Source: Cupriavidus necator (lineage in GTDB: Bacteria; Pseudomonadota; Gammaproteobacteria; Burkholderiales; Burkholderiaceae). Taken from it: a DNA stretch of 36,504 bases. Location: positions 1-36,504 of the forward strand of contig NZ_SROX01000031.1 in assembly GCF_013141915.1 (NCBI RefSeq), in the 5' to 3' direction. Made by a program: the position numbers and the translations under genes. This document shows, piece by piece, positions 8,111 to 16,585 of this stretch. Under the pieces are notes generated by a model. It was not told the DNA's origin. It saw only the letters and a program-made list of their open reading frames with translations, and searched no databases. Position 1 is the first letter of the stretch, and each line of letters opens with the position of its first letter.

Positions 8111-8134
8111 AAAAAAGCCGCTCGAAAGCGGCTG
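8111..8134 (-). terminator. Strong terminator between ejection gene and tailspike
   Basis: On the minus strand AGCCGCT-TTCG-AGCGGCT forms a 7-bp stem with a UUCG loop, followed by TTTTTCATTTT. It lies 17 bases ahead of the tailspike start, so spike expression needs readthrough or antitermination. Confidence 0.8.
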
Positions 8135-8149
8135 TGCTATGCTGATTTG

Positions 8150-8425
8150 ATGGACTACGACCTAACTCATGCGGCCTTGGTCGGTCTTGGGGCGGGCGTC
8201 GTTCAGGTGCTACTGGCCCGCTTGACCGCCAAGAAGGCCGATGCCGCCCGCAAAAGGCGGCAAGAGCGCACGCAGCGCATTTACTGGCGCTTCTTTCGCT
8301 TGGCTCGGCACCTGCGCCGCAAGAGCGTTACCGACCGCACGCTCATTACGGAACTGGTTGACGCTGTCCCGAGCGAGATTCACAAGCGGGAATTTCCCGA
8401 CTGTCCCACTCATCTGCGAAAGTAG
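8150..8425 (+). CDS. Doubtful antisense small protein
   Basis: A 91-codon plus-strand frame starting in the only gap between two late genes and then running 216 bases antisense into the end of the 869-residue gene. The N-terminus (DLTHAALVGLGAGVVQVLLA) could be a membrane helix, followed by a very basic region (AARKRRQERTQR). There is no good ribosome site or promoter. It is listed because its first 20 codons are not constrained by the opposite strand; it is more likely spurious than real. Confidence 0.2.
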   Translation: MDYDLTHAALVGLGAGVVQVLLARLTAKKADAARKRRQERTQRIYWRFFRLARHLRRKSVTDRTLITELVDAVPSEIHKREFPDCPTHLRK

Positions 8426-10819
8426 GTTCATCACCGCCGATGCGGTGTTCGAGTTGTTCACCGCGGCGCCGGCCGGTGCCGACTGGATGTACGAAGCCAC
8501 CCGACCAATCGCCTTCAGTTGCGCGATTTCTTGCGGCGTGAACATCGTGGCCAGCTTTTCGTCGCCAAGCGACTGCAGCGCCTTGTTGTAGCCAGACTGC
8601 GAGAACTTGCCGACCTCATCGCTGGCGCCGTTCAGCGCCTTGGACTTCAGGAAGTCCACCACCTGACCGCGCACCGCCGAGGCCTGCCCAGGCGCGACAT
8701 CAAACATGGCCTTCACGTCAGCGACCGGCGCATTCAGCACGTACTTCTGGAAGAATTTGTCCGGTTCCGCACCGTCAACCGCGGCTTTCAGTGCTGGGGT
8801 CGAGTCGATTTGGCCGAAACGCTGGCGGGCCGCGGCACGCGCCTGATTGAATGCGCCTTGAGCCTCGGCGCCCAGCGAGGAAGGCGGCAGCGGCGCGCCA
8901 AACGGGACGATCTGATTGCCACCGAAGCGGATGTCGCCCATCGGCTGCGCGTTCTCCAGCGCATCCCGGACGATTCCCAGCGCGCGGACGGCGTTACCGT
9001 CGCCGGCTCGCTGTGCCGAGCGGGTAGCCTCGGCCAGCGTGGACTTCAGTTGTTCCGCCGTGCTGATGTTCAGCGGCATCTCGCCCTTGCTGACCTTGTT
9101 GACAAGATCGGTGATCTGCCCCGGCAGAAATCCGGACTTCATTTCCTTGTCGAGGGTCGTCAGCGCCGTGTCTGCGAACTCGCGATGGTTGAGCGGGATC
9201 TCATTGGCGTTCAGCGCCCGCGCCTTGTCGTATAGGCCGGCGATATTCGCCCGACTGCCGGCGTCGTATTGGCGCAGTGCGTTCAGCAGGCTGTTGCCGG
9301 TCTGAAACTGACCTTCAGCCCCCGCGGCGCCGCGCTCGTTCAGCGCCTGGATCAGCTTGTTATTCTGCGCAGCGAAGCGATCAGACAGCGCATTCCCAGC
9401 GCCGGCCACACCGCGCAGGTTCTGTTCGCTGGCGAACTGAAGCGGGTTACGGGTGGCCTGCCCGAGCGTCAGCGCCGCCTCATCACCCAGCACCGCGCTC
9501 CCTTCTGCGGCACGCAGGATAGCCCGAGCGTCCATCGTCTCGTTTCGGCGCAGCGCCGTGCCAACCTGTTCCCGAGCCTTCTGCAGGATCGAATCAGGGA
9601 TGGCGGACAGGTCAATGCCCTGCTCGTCCGCGGCACGCTGCAGGATCGTCTGTGCGTCGAGGCGCGCCAGATCCGGGCTGCGCATGGAAGCCTTGGCGCG
9701 CTCGATCAGGCCGGATGCGCCCTTGATCAGTTTGTCAGCGGCAACGCCACCAGCAGCCCCCAGCGCCCCGCCGAGGCCGACTTGCGCAGCCTTGGACGTG
9801 CCAAAGTTGCCGGTGTCGAGCACAGGCGCTGCGAGGCCCGACAGCGCCCCTTGTGCGCCGGCGCGAGCAGCAATCTGCCCGACCGTCGAGGCGCCGCTCA
9901 TCGGAATCAGGCGGTTGACAGGGTTGGCGATGTTGCCAGCGACACGCGACAGGTCAACACCATCCCGACCAGCCATCTTGCGCGAGGCGTCGTACTCGGC
10001 ATTAGCACCCTTTACGATGGCATCCACGCCGGCCACGCCAGACGAGCGCGCCACCGGCAGGCCCATGTCGGCCAGTTTGTTGCCGAACTCGTCCACTGCC
10101 TGGCCGACGCTTTCCGGCACAGCGCGGCGAGCCAGTTGGGCTCCAGCGTCCACCGCATCGCGCAAGCCCATCCAGACGCCACCGAGCGCGCCGCCCTTCG
10201 CTTTTGAGGCGCCAGCGGGTGCCGGCTCTGCGTTGCTGCGGCTACCCAGCGCAGCCAGGAGGTCGTCAGTGCTTACGCCGGACAGGTCGGCAGGCGTCGC
10301 GGCTTCAGCGGTGCCCGAAACGGCCGACAGCACCTTGTCAGCCACTGCGGCCACCGGACCGGGGGTCAGGCGCTTGTACGCAGCCGTCACCTTGGCGGCG
10401 TAGTTCGGATCCTCTGCGTAGCCCTTCAGGCCGGCGAGGTACTTGGTGGCGTCCGTGCCGGCGCCCTTTGCCCCCGCGTACTTGCGCCCTATCAGGCCGG
10501 CGAAGTCCGAGGCGAACGCATCCGGCGACTCGTAGGCGCGGTACTTGTCGCGCGAGCCGGTCATGTTGTCCGTCGCGGCCACGCCAGAACCGGAGAAGTC
10601 CTTGATGTTGCCGAGATTGAACGTCCCTGGCACCACCGACTTACCCCATCCGGTTTCTAGCCCCCATTGGGCCAGCAGCAGCTTGGGATCGACGCCGATC
10701 TGCTTGCCGGCGCTCTCCGCGATGCCGCCGTACTGCGCCGCAAACGATTCGGGCGTGGCTGCCTTGGGCTTGACGGATGCCAGCAGCGATTCGGTCGAGG
10801 CGCTAGACAGGTCTGCCAT
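8210..10819 (-). CDS. Large internal virion protein with N-terminal peptidoglycan hydrolase domain
   Basis: An 869-residue protein. Residues about 25-155 are a glucosaminidase/FlgJ-type domain (QIGVDPKLLLAQWGLETGWG, with probable catalytic Glu55, then GTFNLGNIKD and DPNYAAKVTAAYKRL). The remainder is helical, Ala-rich and without known motifs (GSRSNAEPAPAG, VNRLIPMSGA). Its order behind two smaller internal proteins and before the spike matches P22 gp7-gp20-gp16, with this as the gp16-position ejection protein. It likely opens a small hole in peptidoglycan during DNA entry. The start directly abuts the upstream stop (TAAATG), with GGGG 7 bases before it. Confidence 0.8.
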   Translation of the reverse strand: MADLSSASTESLLASVKPKAATPESFAAQYGGIAESAGKQIGVDPKLLLAQWGLETGWGKSVVPGTFNLGNIKDFSGSGVAATDNMTGSRDKYRAYESPDAFASDFAGLIGRKYAGAKGAGTDATKYLAGLKGYAEDPNYAAKVTAAYKRLTPGPVAAVADKVLSAVSGTAEAATPADLSGVSTDDLLAALGSRSNAEPAPAGASKAKGGALGGVWMGLRDAVDAGAQLARRAVPESVGQAVDEFGNKLADMGLPVARSSGVAGVDAIVKGANAEYDASRKMAGRDGVDLSRVAGNIANPVNRLIPMSGASTVGQIAARAGAQGALSGLAAPVLDTGNFGTSKAAQVGLGGALGAAGGVAADKLIKGASGLIERAKASMRSPDLARLDAQTILQRAADEQGIDLSAIPDSILQKAREQVGTALRRNETMDARAILRAAEGSAVLGDEAALTLGQATRNPLQFASEQNLRGVAGAGNALSDRFAAQNNKLIQALNERGAAGAEGQFQTGNSLLNALRQYDAGSRANIAGLYDKARALNANEIPLNHREFADTALTTLDKEMKSGFLPGQITDLVNKVSKGEMPLNISTAEQLKSTLAEATRSAQRAGDGNAVRALGIVRDALENAQPMGDIRFGGNQIVPFGAPLPPSSLGAEAQGAFNQARAAARQRFGQIDSTPALKAAVDGAEPDKFFQKYVLNAPVADVKAMFDVAPGQASAVRGQVVDFLKSKALNGASDEVGKFSQSGYNKALQSLGDEKLATMFTPQEIAQLKAIGRVASYIQSAPAGAAVNNSNTASAVMNLLSQMSGTVGKFPLVNLARDSVNQFRNERAVGNALAAQVPSQAKEAPVNALRALLPPFAGGIGLLGGQAGQ

Positions 10820-11914
10820 TTAGTACCCCATTGCCTTGAGTTTTTGTGCCAAAGCCGGGTCGGAAGCCGCGCGGCGCTTCAGTTCAGCTATAGCCACATC
10901 CTGGCTCATCGGTGCGGCTTTCGTGGGCGCAGCGGTGTCGTTGCCGGCGTATTTGTTCTGGATCTCTCGGATTGCCTTGATGGCGGCCATCTTGGTGTCG
11001 CGCGGAATGGTCGGGTCACCGATCGTGCCGGCCATCTGGCGGTACATGGCAACATCTTTGTCCGACTGCGGGCCGCTCATCTTCGGCATCTTGGACACCA
11101 GCATGCCTTCAATGGCCTTCAACTGAGCCGCGGCCTTGGCGCCTTCGGTCGATTTTCCGAACGCTGCCATTCCCGCATCCACCCCGGCGCCGAGATAGCT
11201 GCCTGTCGATGCCGGAACAAGTTTCTCGGCCTGATCGAGCAGCCCGAGCGCGTCGTTTGCGTCCTTCACGCGCTGGGTCTGCGCTTCGGCTTGCTTCTCA
11301 CCGGCTTTTGCCGTGGCAGCCTGTAGCGTCATGTCTTGCCCACGCCGGGTCGTCTCGGCAGTCAGATCCTGCCCGCGCAAGGTGATCGCATTCTTTGTGT
11401 TTTCCTTCACCTGATCGCGCTCAGCCTTCCACTGCTCCACAATCGGAATCATCTTCATGCGGTTCGCCTGGATCGTCGCCGGATCGAACTGAGCCGGCAG
11501 GCGCGATGCGACATCGGGATAGACGGATGCCGCACGCGCGCGGAATTCATCCCACTGCCCCTGATTCTGGATGCCGGCCATGTTCTTGTCGGCCCAATCG
11601 AACTGCGCAATCAGTTCATCGCGCTTGGCCTTCTGCGCGGCCTGTTGCTGGGAAGTCTGCTGCGCATACATCTGCTGGTATTTCGGCACTTCGCCCGGAG
11701 CGGCGGCAGCAATCTGCGGCAGCGCCTCGCGCTTCAGGTAGCCGGTGGCGTCATAGTTCGCCGTGTTGCCGAGGATGCCGGCCAGCGCGTTCTGCTGGCC
11801 GATCTCCTGCGTCTTCTGATCGAACATGAGTTTGCGCAGCTTGTTTTCCTGCGCCTGATCGGTCAGTTGCTGCGAGGATTGCCAGCCTTGGAGGAATGGG
11901 AGCGTGTCTGCCAT
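10820..11914 (-). CDS. Internal virion / DNA ejection protein (gp20 position)
   Basis: A 364-residue, Gln- and Lys-rich, largely helical protein. The N-terminal third (QLTDQAQENKLRKLMF onward) and the QQQAAQKAKRDELIAQ segment look like coiled-coil. No transmembrane segment or catalytic motif is visible. Its place between the 258-residue glycine-rich protein and the large peptidoglycan-hydrolase protein corresponds to P22 gp20, one of the proteins that leave the virion with the DNA. Assignment rests on position and composition. Confidence 0.6.
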   Translation of the reverse strand: MADTLPFLQGWQSSQQLTDQAQENKLRKLMFDQKTQEIGQQNALAGILGNTANYDATGYLKREALPQIAAAAPGEVPKYQQMYAQQTSQQQAAQKAKRDELIAQFDWADKNMAGIQNQGQWDEFRARAASVYPDVASRLPAQFDPATIQANRMKMIPIVEQWKAERDQVKENTKNAITLRGQDLTAETTRRGQDMTLQAATAKAGEKQAEAQTQRVKDANDALGLLDQAEKLVPASTGSYLGAGVDAGMAAFGKSTEGAKAAAQLKAIEGMLVSKMPKMSGPQSDKDVAMYRQMAGTIGDPTIPRDTKMAAIKAIREIQNKYAGNDTAAPTKAAPMSQDVAIAELKRRAASDPALAQKLKAMGY

Positions 11915-11925
11915 GTTCTATCCGA

Positions 11926-12702
11926 TCAGGAAAGCGTCGCGTAGGGCTGCGTGCCGGCGTAGTAGTCGGTCACAGGAGTGGTCTGCGCCGAGCCACCGCC
12001 TCCGTAGTTGCCCCAGTTCACATTGGAAAGCTGGTTCGCCGCGAAACCGAGACCTTGCCCGATGTAGCCGGACGCACGCTGCGAGCCAGCCGCCGCGGCA
12101 TTGCCCGCGTAGAGCATGTTGTTGCCAGCGTTCGTCGCGTAGTTCTGGCCAGCCTGCTGCGTCGCATTCGTGGCGGTCTGCCCGATGCCGGCGAGAGTCG
12201 CCAAGCGGTTGAAATGGTTCGTCTGGTTCGTGTTGAACCGATTGAAGGCGTTGTTGTACTCGTTCGAAGCGTAGTCCTGCCCGTACTTGCCAATCGCCTT
12301 CAGCGCAGCGCCGGAGAGAATGCCGCCGCGCGCTGCCGCCGAGTTCTCGATAGCCTTCTGGCCCTCGTTGAGCCGGAACTGGAAGCCCGGGTCGCCTTGG
12401 AAGTTCGTTTCATCGAAGTTCCGCAGCAGGTCGCCGCCGCCATCGTGCATGCCCTTGAGGCCCATGCGCCATGCCAGAGCGTCGAGCGCATTGCCGCCGG
12501 TCTCACGCCACGGCGCTTGATCCTCGCGCGTCTGGTCGTACATGTACTGCTGCAGGGCATTGGCGTCGCTCGCTGCTTGCGCCTGCCGGTCTGCCGCAGC
12601 TTTCGCGCCCTTCGCACCGATCAGCGCACCACCGACCGCGCCGGCCGCAGCAAGGCCGCCGCCCACCACAGCAGCCGTGGCAGCAGAGATCCCAAAAGCC
12701 AT
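11926..12702 (-). CDS. DNA transfer / ejection protein (P32- or gp7-like)
   Basis: A 258-residue protein whose first 35 residues are a Gly/Ala-rich hydrophobic stretch (ATAAVVGGGLAAAGAVGGAL), followed by a helical Gln/Asn-rich body (NEYNNAFNRFNTNQTNHFN). Phage proteins with this profile are often called DNA transfer protein p32. The hydrophobic N-terminus suggests membrane insertion during DNA delivery. AAGGGG lies 7 bases before the start, and it is the first of the three ejection-type genes. Confidence 0.65.
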   Translation of the reverse strand: MAFGISAATAAVVGGGLAAAGAVGGALIGAKGAKAAADRQAQAASDANALQQYMYDQTREDQAPWRETGGNALDALAWRMGLKGMHDGGGDLLRNFDETNFQGDPGFQFRLNEGQKAIENSAAARGGILSGAALKAIGKYGQDYASNEYNNAFNRFNTNQTNHFNRLATLAGIGQTATNATQQAGQNYATNAGNNMLYAGNAAAAGSQRASGYIGQGLGFAANQLSNVNWGNYGGGGSAQTTPVTDYYAGTQPYATLS

Positions 12703-12705
12703 GAT

Positions 12706-13146
12706 TTACCCCTTGATCCGATTGGCGATCAGTTGCTTGTTTTCCGGGCCGCCGAGCAGCTCACAGGCCTTGGATTCCGTCAGGATCTCGACCAGCTTGT
12801 CCGGGTCGGTTTCGTCGGTCGGGAAGAAGTTCGTCCAGACCGCGTCTTCCAGTGCCAGCGCGCAGTTCTTCTGGCCCGGCTTGACGGTCAGCGTGTGCGG
12901 CGCGGCAATCTCAACGGTGCCGTCATCAGTCACTAGTTGCAGCCGGCCGGCAGACAGAACCGCCAGGTTTTCAGTCTTATGGATGGCGCCCACCAGCACA
13001 GTGCCCTTCGGGATCCGGATCTCGCGCGCGTACATGCCGGGCGCAAAGTAATGCCGCACCGGGCAATCCACCTGCGGATGCTGGTTCATCGCCGCCTCAA
13101 GCTCGCGCACGCGCTGGCGCATCGGGCGGCCGAACGTGACTTCCAT
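12706..13146 (-). CDS. Cupin-fold phage structural protein
   Basis: A 146-residue protein with a cupin-like beta-barrel (MYAREIRIPKGTVLVG, HKTENLAVLSAGRLQL, HTLTVKPGQKNCAL). His residues at RHYFAPG and GAIHKTE may be remnants of the cupin metal site. The ATG at 13146 is used, although the GTG at 13152 overlaps the previous stop as GTGA and could be the true start. It sits among tail and ejection genes. Proteins like it are common at this place in P22-like genomes; the role is unknown. Confidence 0.65.
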   Translation of the reverse strand: MEVTFGRPMRQRVRELEAAMNQHPQVDCPVRHYFAPGMYAREIRIPKGTVLVGAIHKTENLAVLSAGRLQLVTDDGTVEIAAPHTLTVKPGQKNCALALEDAVWTNFFPTDETDPDKLVEILTESKACELLGGPENKQLIANRIKG

Positions 13147-13148
13147 CT

Positions 13149-13490
13149 TCACGAGAACAGCGCCCCAGCCATCCATTCAGCGGTGATGGACGACGCAGCG
13201 CCGGCAATCGCCTGGATGAAATCGCCGGCCTGCATGGCGGGCACATCGACGTCCATATAGTCGTTCGCCGGGATGCTCTTGCTCGGGAGAAACTTGTTGC
13301 CGTCCGACGCCGAGCCACCCACCGGCACGGCATGCAGGCTGACCTGTACCGCGCCGGAAGTGGTGTTGCTCAGGCGGATGCGACCGCCGCGCAGCAGGTT
13401 TGTTGTCGGCTGCACCGGCACCACGTAGAGCGATGACAACGACGTGCCGAGGACTACCGGCTGGAATGCCTTGATATATGTGATTGCCAT
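13149..13490 (-). CDS. Small virion protein, beta-rich, unknown role
   Basis: A 113-residue protein of alternating short hydrophobic strands (YIKAFQPVVLG, SSLYVVPVQP, AVQVSLHAVPVGG, MDVDVPAMQAGDFI) that looks like a beta-sandwich. It lies between the coiled-coil tail protein and the cupin protein in the structural operon. Decoration or tail-accessory function is plausible but not shown by any motif. Confidence 0.6.
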   Translation of the reverse strand: MAITYIKAFQPVVLGTSLSSLYVVPVQPTTNLLRGGRIRLSNTTSGAVQVSLHAVPVGGSASDGNKFLPSKSIPANDYMDVDVPAMQAGDFIQAIAGAASSITAEWMAGALFS

Positions 13491-13497
13491 GTGTTCC

Positions 13498-14148
13498 TTA
13501 TGCGGCGCGGAAGGTCATGCCATCGAGAGAGAGCCAGGAATTGGAGCCGCTGGTTGCGCCAACATCGCCGGACGGATAGATGTCGACGCGACCGAGCGCA
13601 CCATTGCTGATCGCAACAAACAGTTCCTCGTTGGCGGGCCGGTAGCCGGCTGGCAGGTTGAATACGGCGTTGCCAATCACCCCGCTCTTGACCATGCCGC
13701 GCAGATGCACGACGCCGCTCAGATCCTTGTAGTAGCCGGCGTTGTTGAAGCCACCACCGAAGTTCACCCACGAATTCAGCAGAGTCGGCGCGATCCACGC
13801 CTCCACAGTCGGCGGGCGATACGGCGCGGGGATGTCGAGGATCATCCCCTCCAGTTCTTCCAATTTTCGACGGATCGGGTTCAGGTCGGGCTGCTGCGGA
13901 ATCAACGCCTCAAGCTCAGCGATCTTGCGCATCGCTTGCTGAATGCCGGCGTCCTGCGGCACGAATGCCTGGAACTCGATCACCTGCGTGGCCTGCTCGA
14001 TCAGCGTGATGATCTGCGACAGGTCCGGCGTCGTGCCAGAGCCGCCGACACGCGCCAGCAACTCGTTGTAGAAGATGACCCAAGACGGCGTCAGGTTGCC
14101 GTTGCGGTCAATGATCGGCTCGCGCCATGGGACAGTCAGCGCGCTCAT
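13498..14148 (-). CDS. Tail needle/fibre-like protein with central coiled coil
   Basis: A 216-residue protein. Residues 1-36 carry the phage attachment motif PWREPIIDRNGNLTPSW. A central helical segment (IITLIEQATQVIEF, AMRKIAELEALIPQQ, IRRKLEELEGMI) suggests a trimeric coiled coil. The C-terminal domain (YYKDLSGVVHLRGMVKSG, FNLPAGYRPA) is a small beta fold common at fibre tips. It comes right after the gp10-like gene, the position of the P22 tail needle gp26. A plug or needle role is therefore possible; a short fibre is the alternative. Confidence 0.55.
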   Translation of the reverse strand: MSALTVPWREPIIDRNGNLTPSWVIFYNELLARVGGSGTTPDLSQIITLIEQATQVIEFQAFVPQDAGIQQAMRKIAELEALIPQQPDLNPIRRKLEELEGMILDIPAPYRPPTVEAWIAPTLLNSWVNFGGGFNNAGYYKDLSGVVHLRGMVKSGVIGNAVFNLPAGYRPANEELFVAISNGALGRVDIYPSGDVGATSGSNSWLSLDGMTFRAA

Positions 14149-15563
14149 GCGGTCCCCGGCTGTGCGTCAACCCATGCGCCTTGCATGGCGATCTTCGCCT
14201 TGGCAGTCGTTGCCAGGCGCCAGATGCGGTCATAGCCCGAGCCAAGGCGCTGCCACTCGGCGCGGCGCTTGAACTCTCCAATCTTGCCGAGGCTGCGGAT
14301 CAGCGTGCTCGACCACGTATGGCCGCCGTCATCCGACCATTGCAGCCACACCTGGGGGTCAGGCTCTGTGGGATTGCCTACCGCCATCTCCGCATCGAGG
14401 CGAAAGCGCTGGTAGAACATGCGGAAGCCATCGGCCTGCACCGAGTGCGGGAAGTCCTTCATGCGCAGGATTTCGGCGCCATCGTCTGACGTCGCATCCA
14501 GGTCCAGCTTGTAGACACGCCCGTCTTCGTGATCACCCACCAGGTTCATGCCGCCGTAGTAGGCGTGGCAGTTCGCCCGGTCGCGCGTCAGGTTGTTGAG
14601 TGAGTCACGATAGGCGCGCTCATGCCACTGGCCGACCGCGGCGTCGAATGCCCACGTCTTGCCGGCAGTGGGAAACGACAGCACGTAGAAGGCGTGCCCA
14701 GCCTGCTGGTACACGAAGGAAAAGGCGTCGTCGGTGCGCGCATAGGTGCGCAGTTCCTCTTCCATCGCGTGCGTGCTGATGCGCTGCGGATCACCGCCAC
14801 CCGACATCCACACGATGCCGCCGCCCTGATCGTTGGCGCCGAGCCACACAATCGCGTTGTTGATGCTCGCGGCCGAGTACTTCGCGGCAATGCCCTGCTC
14901 GATGAACACGCCATTTAGGCGCGCAAAGGGCGAATCCGAGCCGCCAGATGAATAGAACTTCTCCGTCGAGCGCGCCCCGAACAGCCAGATTTCGCGGTGA
15001 TCAACCAGCAGCGAAACCAACTCATCCGGCACGCCTTCAGCCGAGGCGAAATCCAGCGGGTCGAGCGTCAGCGCATACAACCCAGTCCAGTACCACTGCT
15101 GCGTGCCAGGCCGATTGAAGATCAACCGGCCATCCACGAAGGCGACGAACTCCGCGCCATACCAACCGTCACCAGCCATCTGCCCGATGGTGAAGTCAGA
15201 CAGCTTCACGGTCGGCGCGGTCGTCGTGCCATCCACGAAAACGGCATGGATGCCATTGTCCGAGGCGATGACCGGGCCATACGTCGTCACCAGCGTGCCA
15301 GCTTCCACCCATCCCGACGCATAGCGGTAGACCTTTGCGCCGCGCACGCCGAACAGCACGCCATTCATCGCGGTATAGAGACAGCGCACCGGGCCAGCGC
15401 CCGGGATCGTGCTCCAGACCGCCTTGCCCGGCGTGCCGTAGTAGGTGAACGGCACCGGCGAATCGGACGGATTGGCCTCGGCGTAGAGGTTCACCTGGCG
15501 CTGCGCCGCCGCGATTAGGCTGCGCGCGGTGTAGGCGCCTGTCGTGAGCGGGAAGCGGGCCAT
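14145..15563 (-). CDS. Packaged DNA stabilization protein, P22 gp10-like
   Basis: A 472-residue protein, matching the length I recall for P22 gp10. The opening RSLIAAAQRQVNLYAEANP and the WLFGARSTEKFYSSGG and FRLDAEMAVGN regions fit the phage stabilisation protein family. These proteins close the portal after DNA packaging and form the hub for tailspikes. It overlaps the following gene by ATGA and the preceding one by a single base, and lies just after the gp4-like gene as in P22. Confidence 0.82.
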   Translation of the reverse strand: MARFPLTTGAYTARSLIAAAQRQVNLYAEANPSDSPVPFTYYGTPGKAVWSTIPGAGPVRCLYTAMNGVLFGVRGAKVYRYASGWVEAGTLVTTYGPVIASDNGIHAVFVDGTTTAPTVKLSDFTIGQMAGDGWYGAEFVAFVDGRLIFNRPGTQQWYWTGLYALTLDPLDFASAEGVPDELVSLLVDHREIWLFGARSTEKFYSSGGSDSPFARLNGVFIEQGIAAKYSAASINNAIVWLGANDQGGGIVWMSGGGDPQRISTHAMEEELRTYARTDDAFSFVYQQAGHAFYVLSFPTAGKTWAFDAAVGQWHERAYRDSLNNLTRDRANCHAYYGGMNLVGDHEDGRVYKLDLDATSDDGAEILRMKDFPHSVQADGFRMFYQRFRLDAEMAVGNPTEPDPQVWLQWSDDGGHTWSSTLIRSLGKIGEFKRRAEWQRLGSGYDRIWRLATTAKAKIAMQGAWVDAQPGTA

Positions 15564-15874
15564 TATTGGGTGATGTCCCGGACGATATTTAGGAACTCGG
15601 TACGCGTGGACGTGCGCCGGCCCGTCAGATCGGTCAGTTGGACGTCATACGATAGGCGGCGCTCCGTGGTCGACCACTCGTCGCTATTTCCGCCGACGAG
15701 CGAATACAGGCCTTGCGTCGCATCCATCCACGTGGCAGTTAATTCCTTGACCAGCAGGCCGCGGCGGTCGCGGATCTGCGCCGCAATGCCGTAGCCGGTG
15801 AAGTCGAACGCCGCGCCATCCGGCCCGAATACCTGGCCGCCGACCTCAAACCAGTCGCCGTGTTTGATGTCCAT
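15563..15874 (-). CDS. BppU-N-like small tail protein, copy 1
   Basis: A 103-residue protein (MDIKHGDWFEVGGQVFGPDG) paralogous to the one at 5560-5871, sharing IK-GD-FE-GGQ-FGPDG, LTA-W-DATQGLY and DVQ with it. The fold resembles the BppU N-terminal docking domain. It sits between the gp4-like and gp10-like genes, suggesting a role in the tail hub, while its sister follows the tailspike. It overlaps both neighbours by one base. Confidence 0.65.
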   Translation of the reverse strand: MDIKHGDWFEVGGQVFGPDGAAFDFTGYGIAAQIRDRRGLLVKELTATWMDATQGLYSLVGGNSDEWSTTERRLSYDVQLTDLTGRRTSTRTEFLNIVRDITQ

Positions 15875-16257
15875 CAGCCGTTGTCCACCGTGAAATTGAT
15901 CGGGCCTTTGTCCGGCGCGTACTGGATCAACAACTCGCGGAACGCGGACGCGCGCTGCAGGATCGTTGTCGCCTTGGCGGGCGGCACGCTGAAGTCATCG
16001 CAGCACTCCGCCGCGACCATGTAGCCAAAGCCATAGGCCCATACCGCCTTCTGGGAGTCATCAAGCACCCAGGTCGTGTAGCCAGCAGACGGCGACACAT
16101 CCGAGAGCGAGGCGCCCATCAGCGGCAGGCTTGCGAGCAGCGAGTCATAGACCTCTTTCGCGGTCGCGTAGTCCTCGGGGCTAGCCGTCTGGCCCGTACC
16201 GACGACGCCGCACTTGCGCAGGGCGAACTCAACAATTGGCTGCTCAGCGAATTCCAT
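15874..16257 (-). CDS. Head completion / tail accessory protein, P22 gp4-like
   Basis: A 127-residue protein (EFAEQPIVEFALRKCGVVG, QTASPEDYATAKEVYDSLLA) whose helical pattern fits the P22 gp4 family that extends the portal after packaging. P22 gp4 is longer, about 166 residues. The ATG at 16257 has TTGAGG 7 bases upstream and is preferred to a TTG at 16263 that overlaps the previous stop. Its place between the coat region and gp10-like gene supports the call. Confidence 0.7.
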   Translation of the reverse strand: MEFAEQPIVEFALRKCGVVGTGQTASPEDYATAKEVYDSLLASLPLMGASLSDVSPSAGYTTWVLDDSQKAVWAYGFGYMVAAECCDDFSVPPAKATTILQRASAFRELLIQYAPDKGPINFTVDNG

Positions 16258-16259
16258 GC

Positions 16260-16508
16260 TCAAGCCTCAACGGCGGAGAACGGGTAACGCATGATCGTGA
16301 TCGGGCGCTCCTTGCCGGTGTCCGGGTCTTTCAGGAACGTCTCGATCTTGGCGTTCTTCAGCGCTTCGAGATGCGCCTCGCCAATGACCACTTCCATGTT
16401 TCGCTTGATCTGGATCAGGTCGCCATTCACGCCGAGCAGCACATCGCTGTCGTCGTCCTCGGACGAGTGAATCGTGACCTTGAACTTCTTGCCGGTGTCT
16501 TTCGCCAT
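16260..16508 (-). CDS. Small protein following the coat gene, unknown
   Basis: An 82-residue protein with a charged N-terminus (KKFKVTIHSSEDDDSD) and a compact body (VNGDLIQIKRNMEVVIGEAHLEAL). Proteins of this size and pattern commonly follow the N4-gp56-type coat gene. A decoration or head-accessory role is possible. It is separated from the coat gene by two hairpin terminators. Confidence 0.6.
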   Translation of the reverse strand: MAKDTGKKFKVTIHSSEDDDSDVLLGVNGDLIQIKRNMEVVIGEAHLEALKNAKIETFLKDPDTGKERPITIMRYPFSAVEA

Positions 16509-16525
16509 GTCTCAGCCTTAGAAAA

Positions 16526-16549
16526 GCAAAAGACCCGCACGAGGCGGGC
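16526..16549 (-). terminator. Second terminator after the coat gene
   Basis: Minus-strand GCCCGC-CTCGT-GCGGGT hairpin followed by CTTTTGCTTTTC. It is the promoter-distal member of a tandem pair and has the better U tract. Confidence 0.75.
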
Positions 16550-16554
16550 CAGTG

Positions 16555-16578
16555 GGAGAAGAACCCGCCGAAGCGGGC
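16555..16578 (-). terminator. First terminator after the coat gene (UUCG loop)
   Basis: Minus-strand GCCCGC-TTCG-GCGGGT hairpin with a C(UUCG)G loop, 8 bases after the coat stop codon, followed by TCTTCTCCC. The weak U tract suggests partial termination or RNA stabilisation. Confidence 0.6.
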
Positions 16579-16585
16579 TCAGGGA

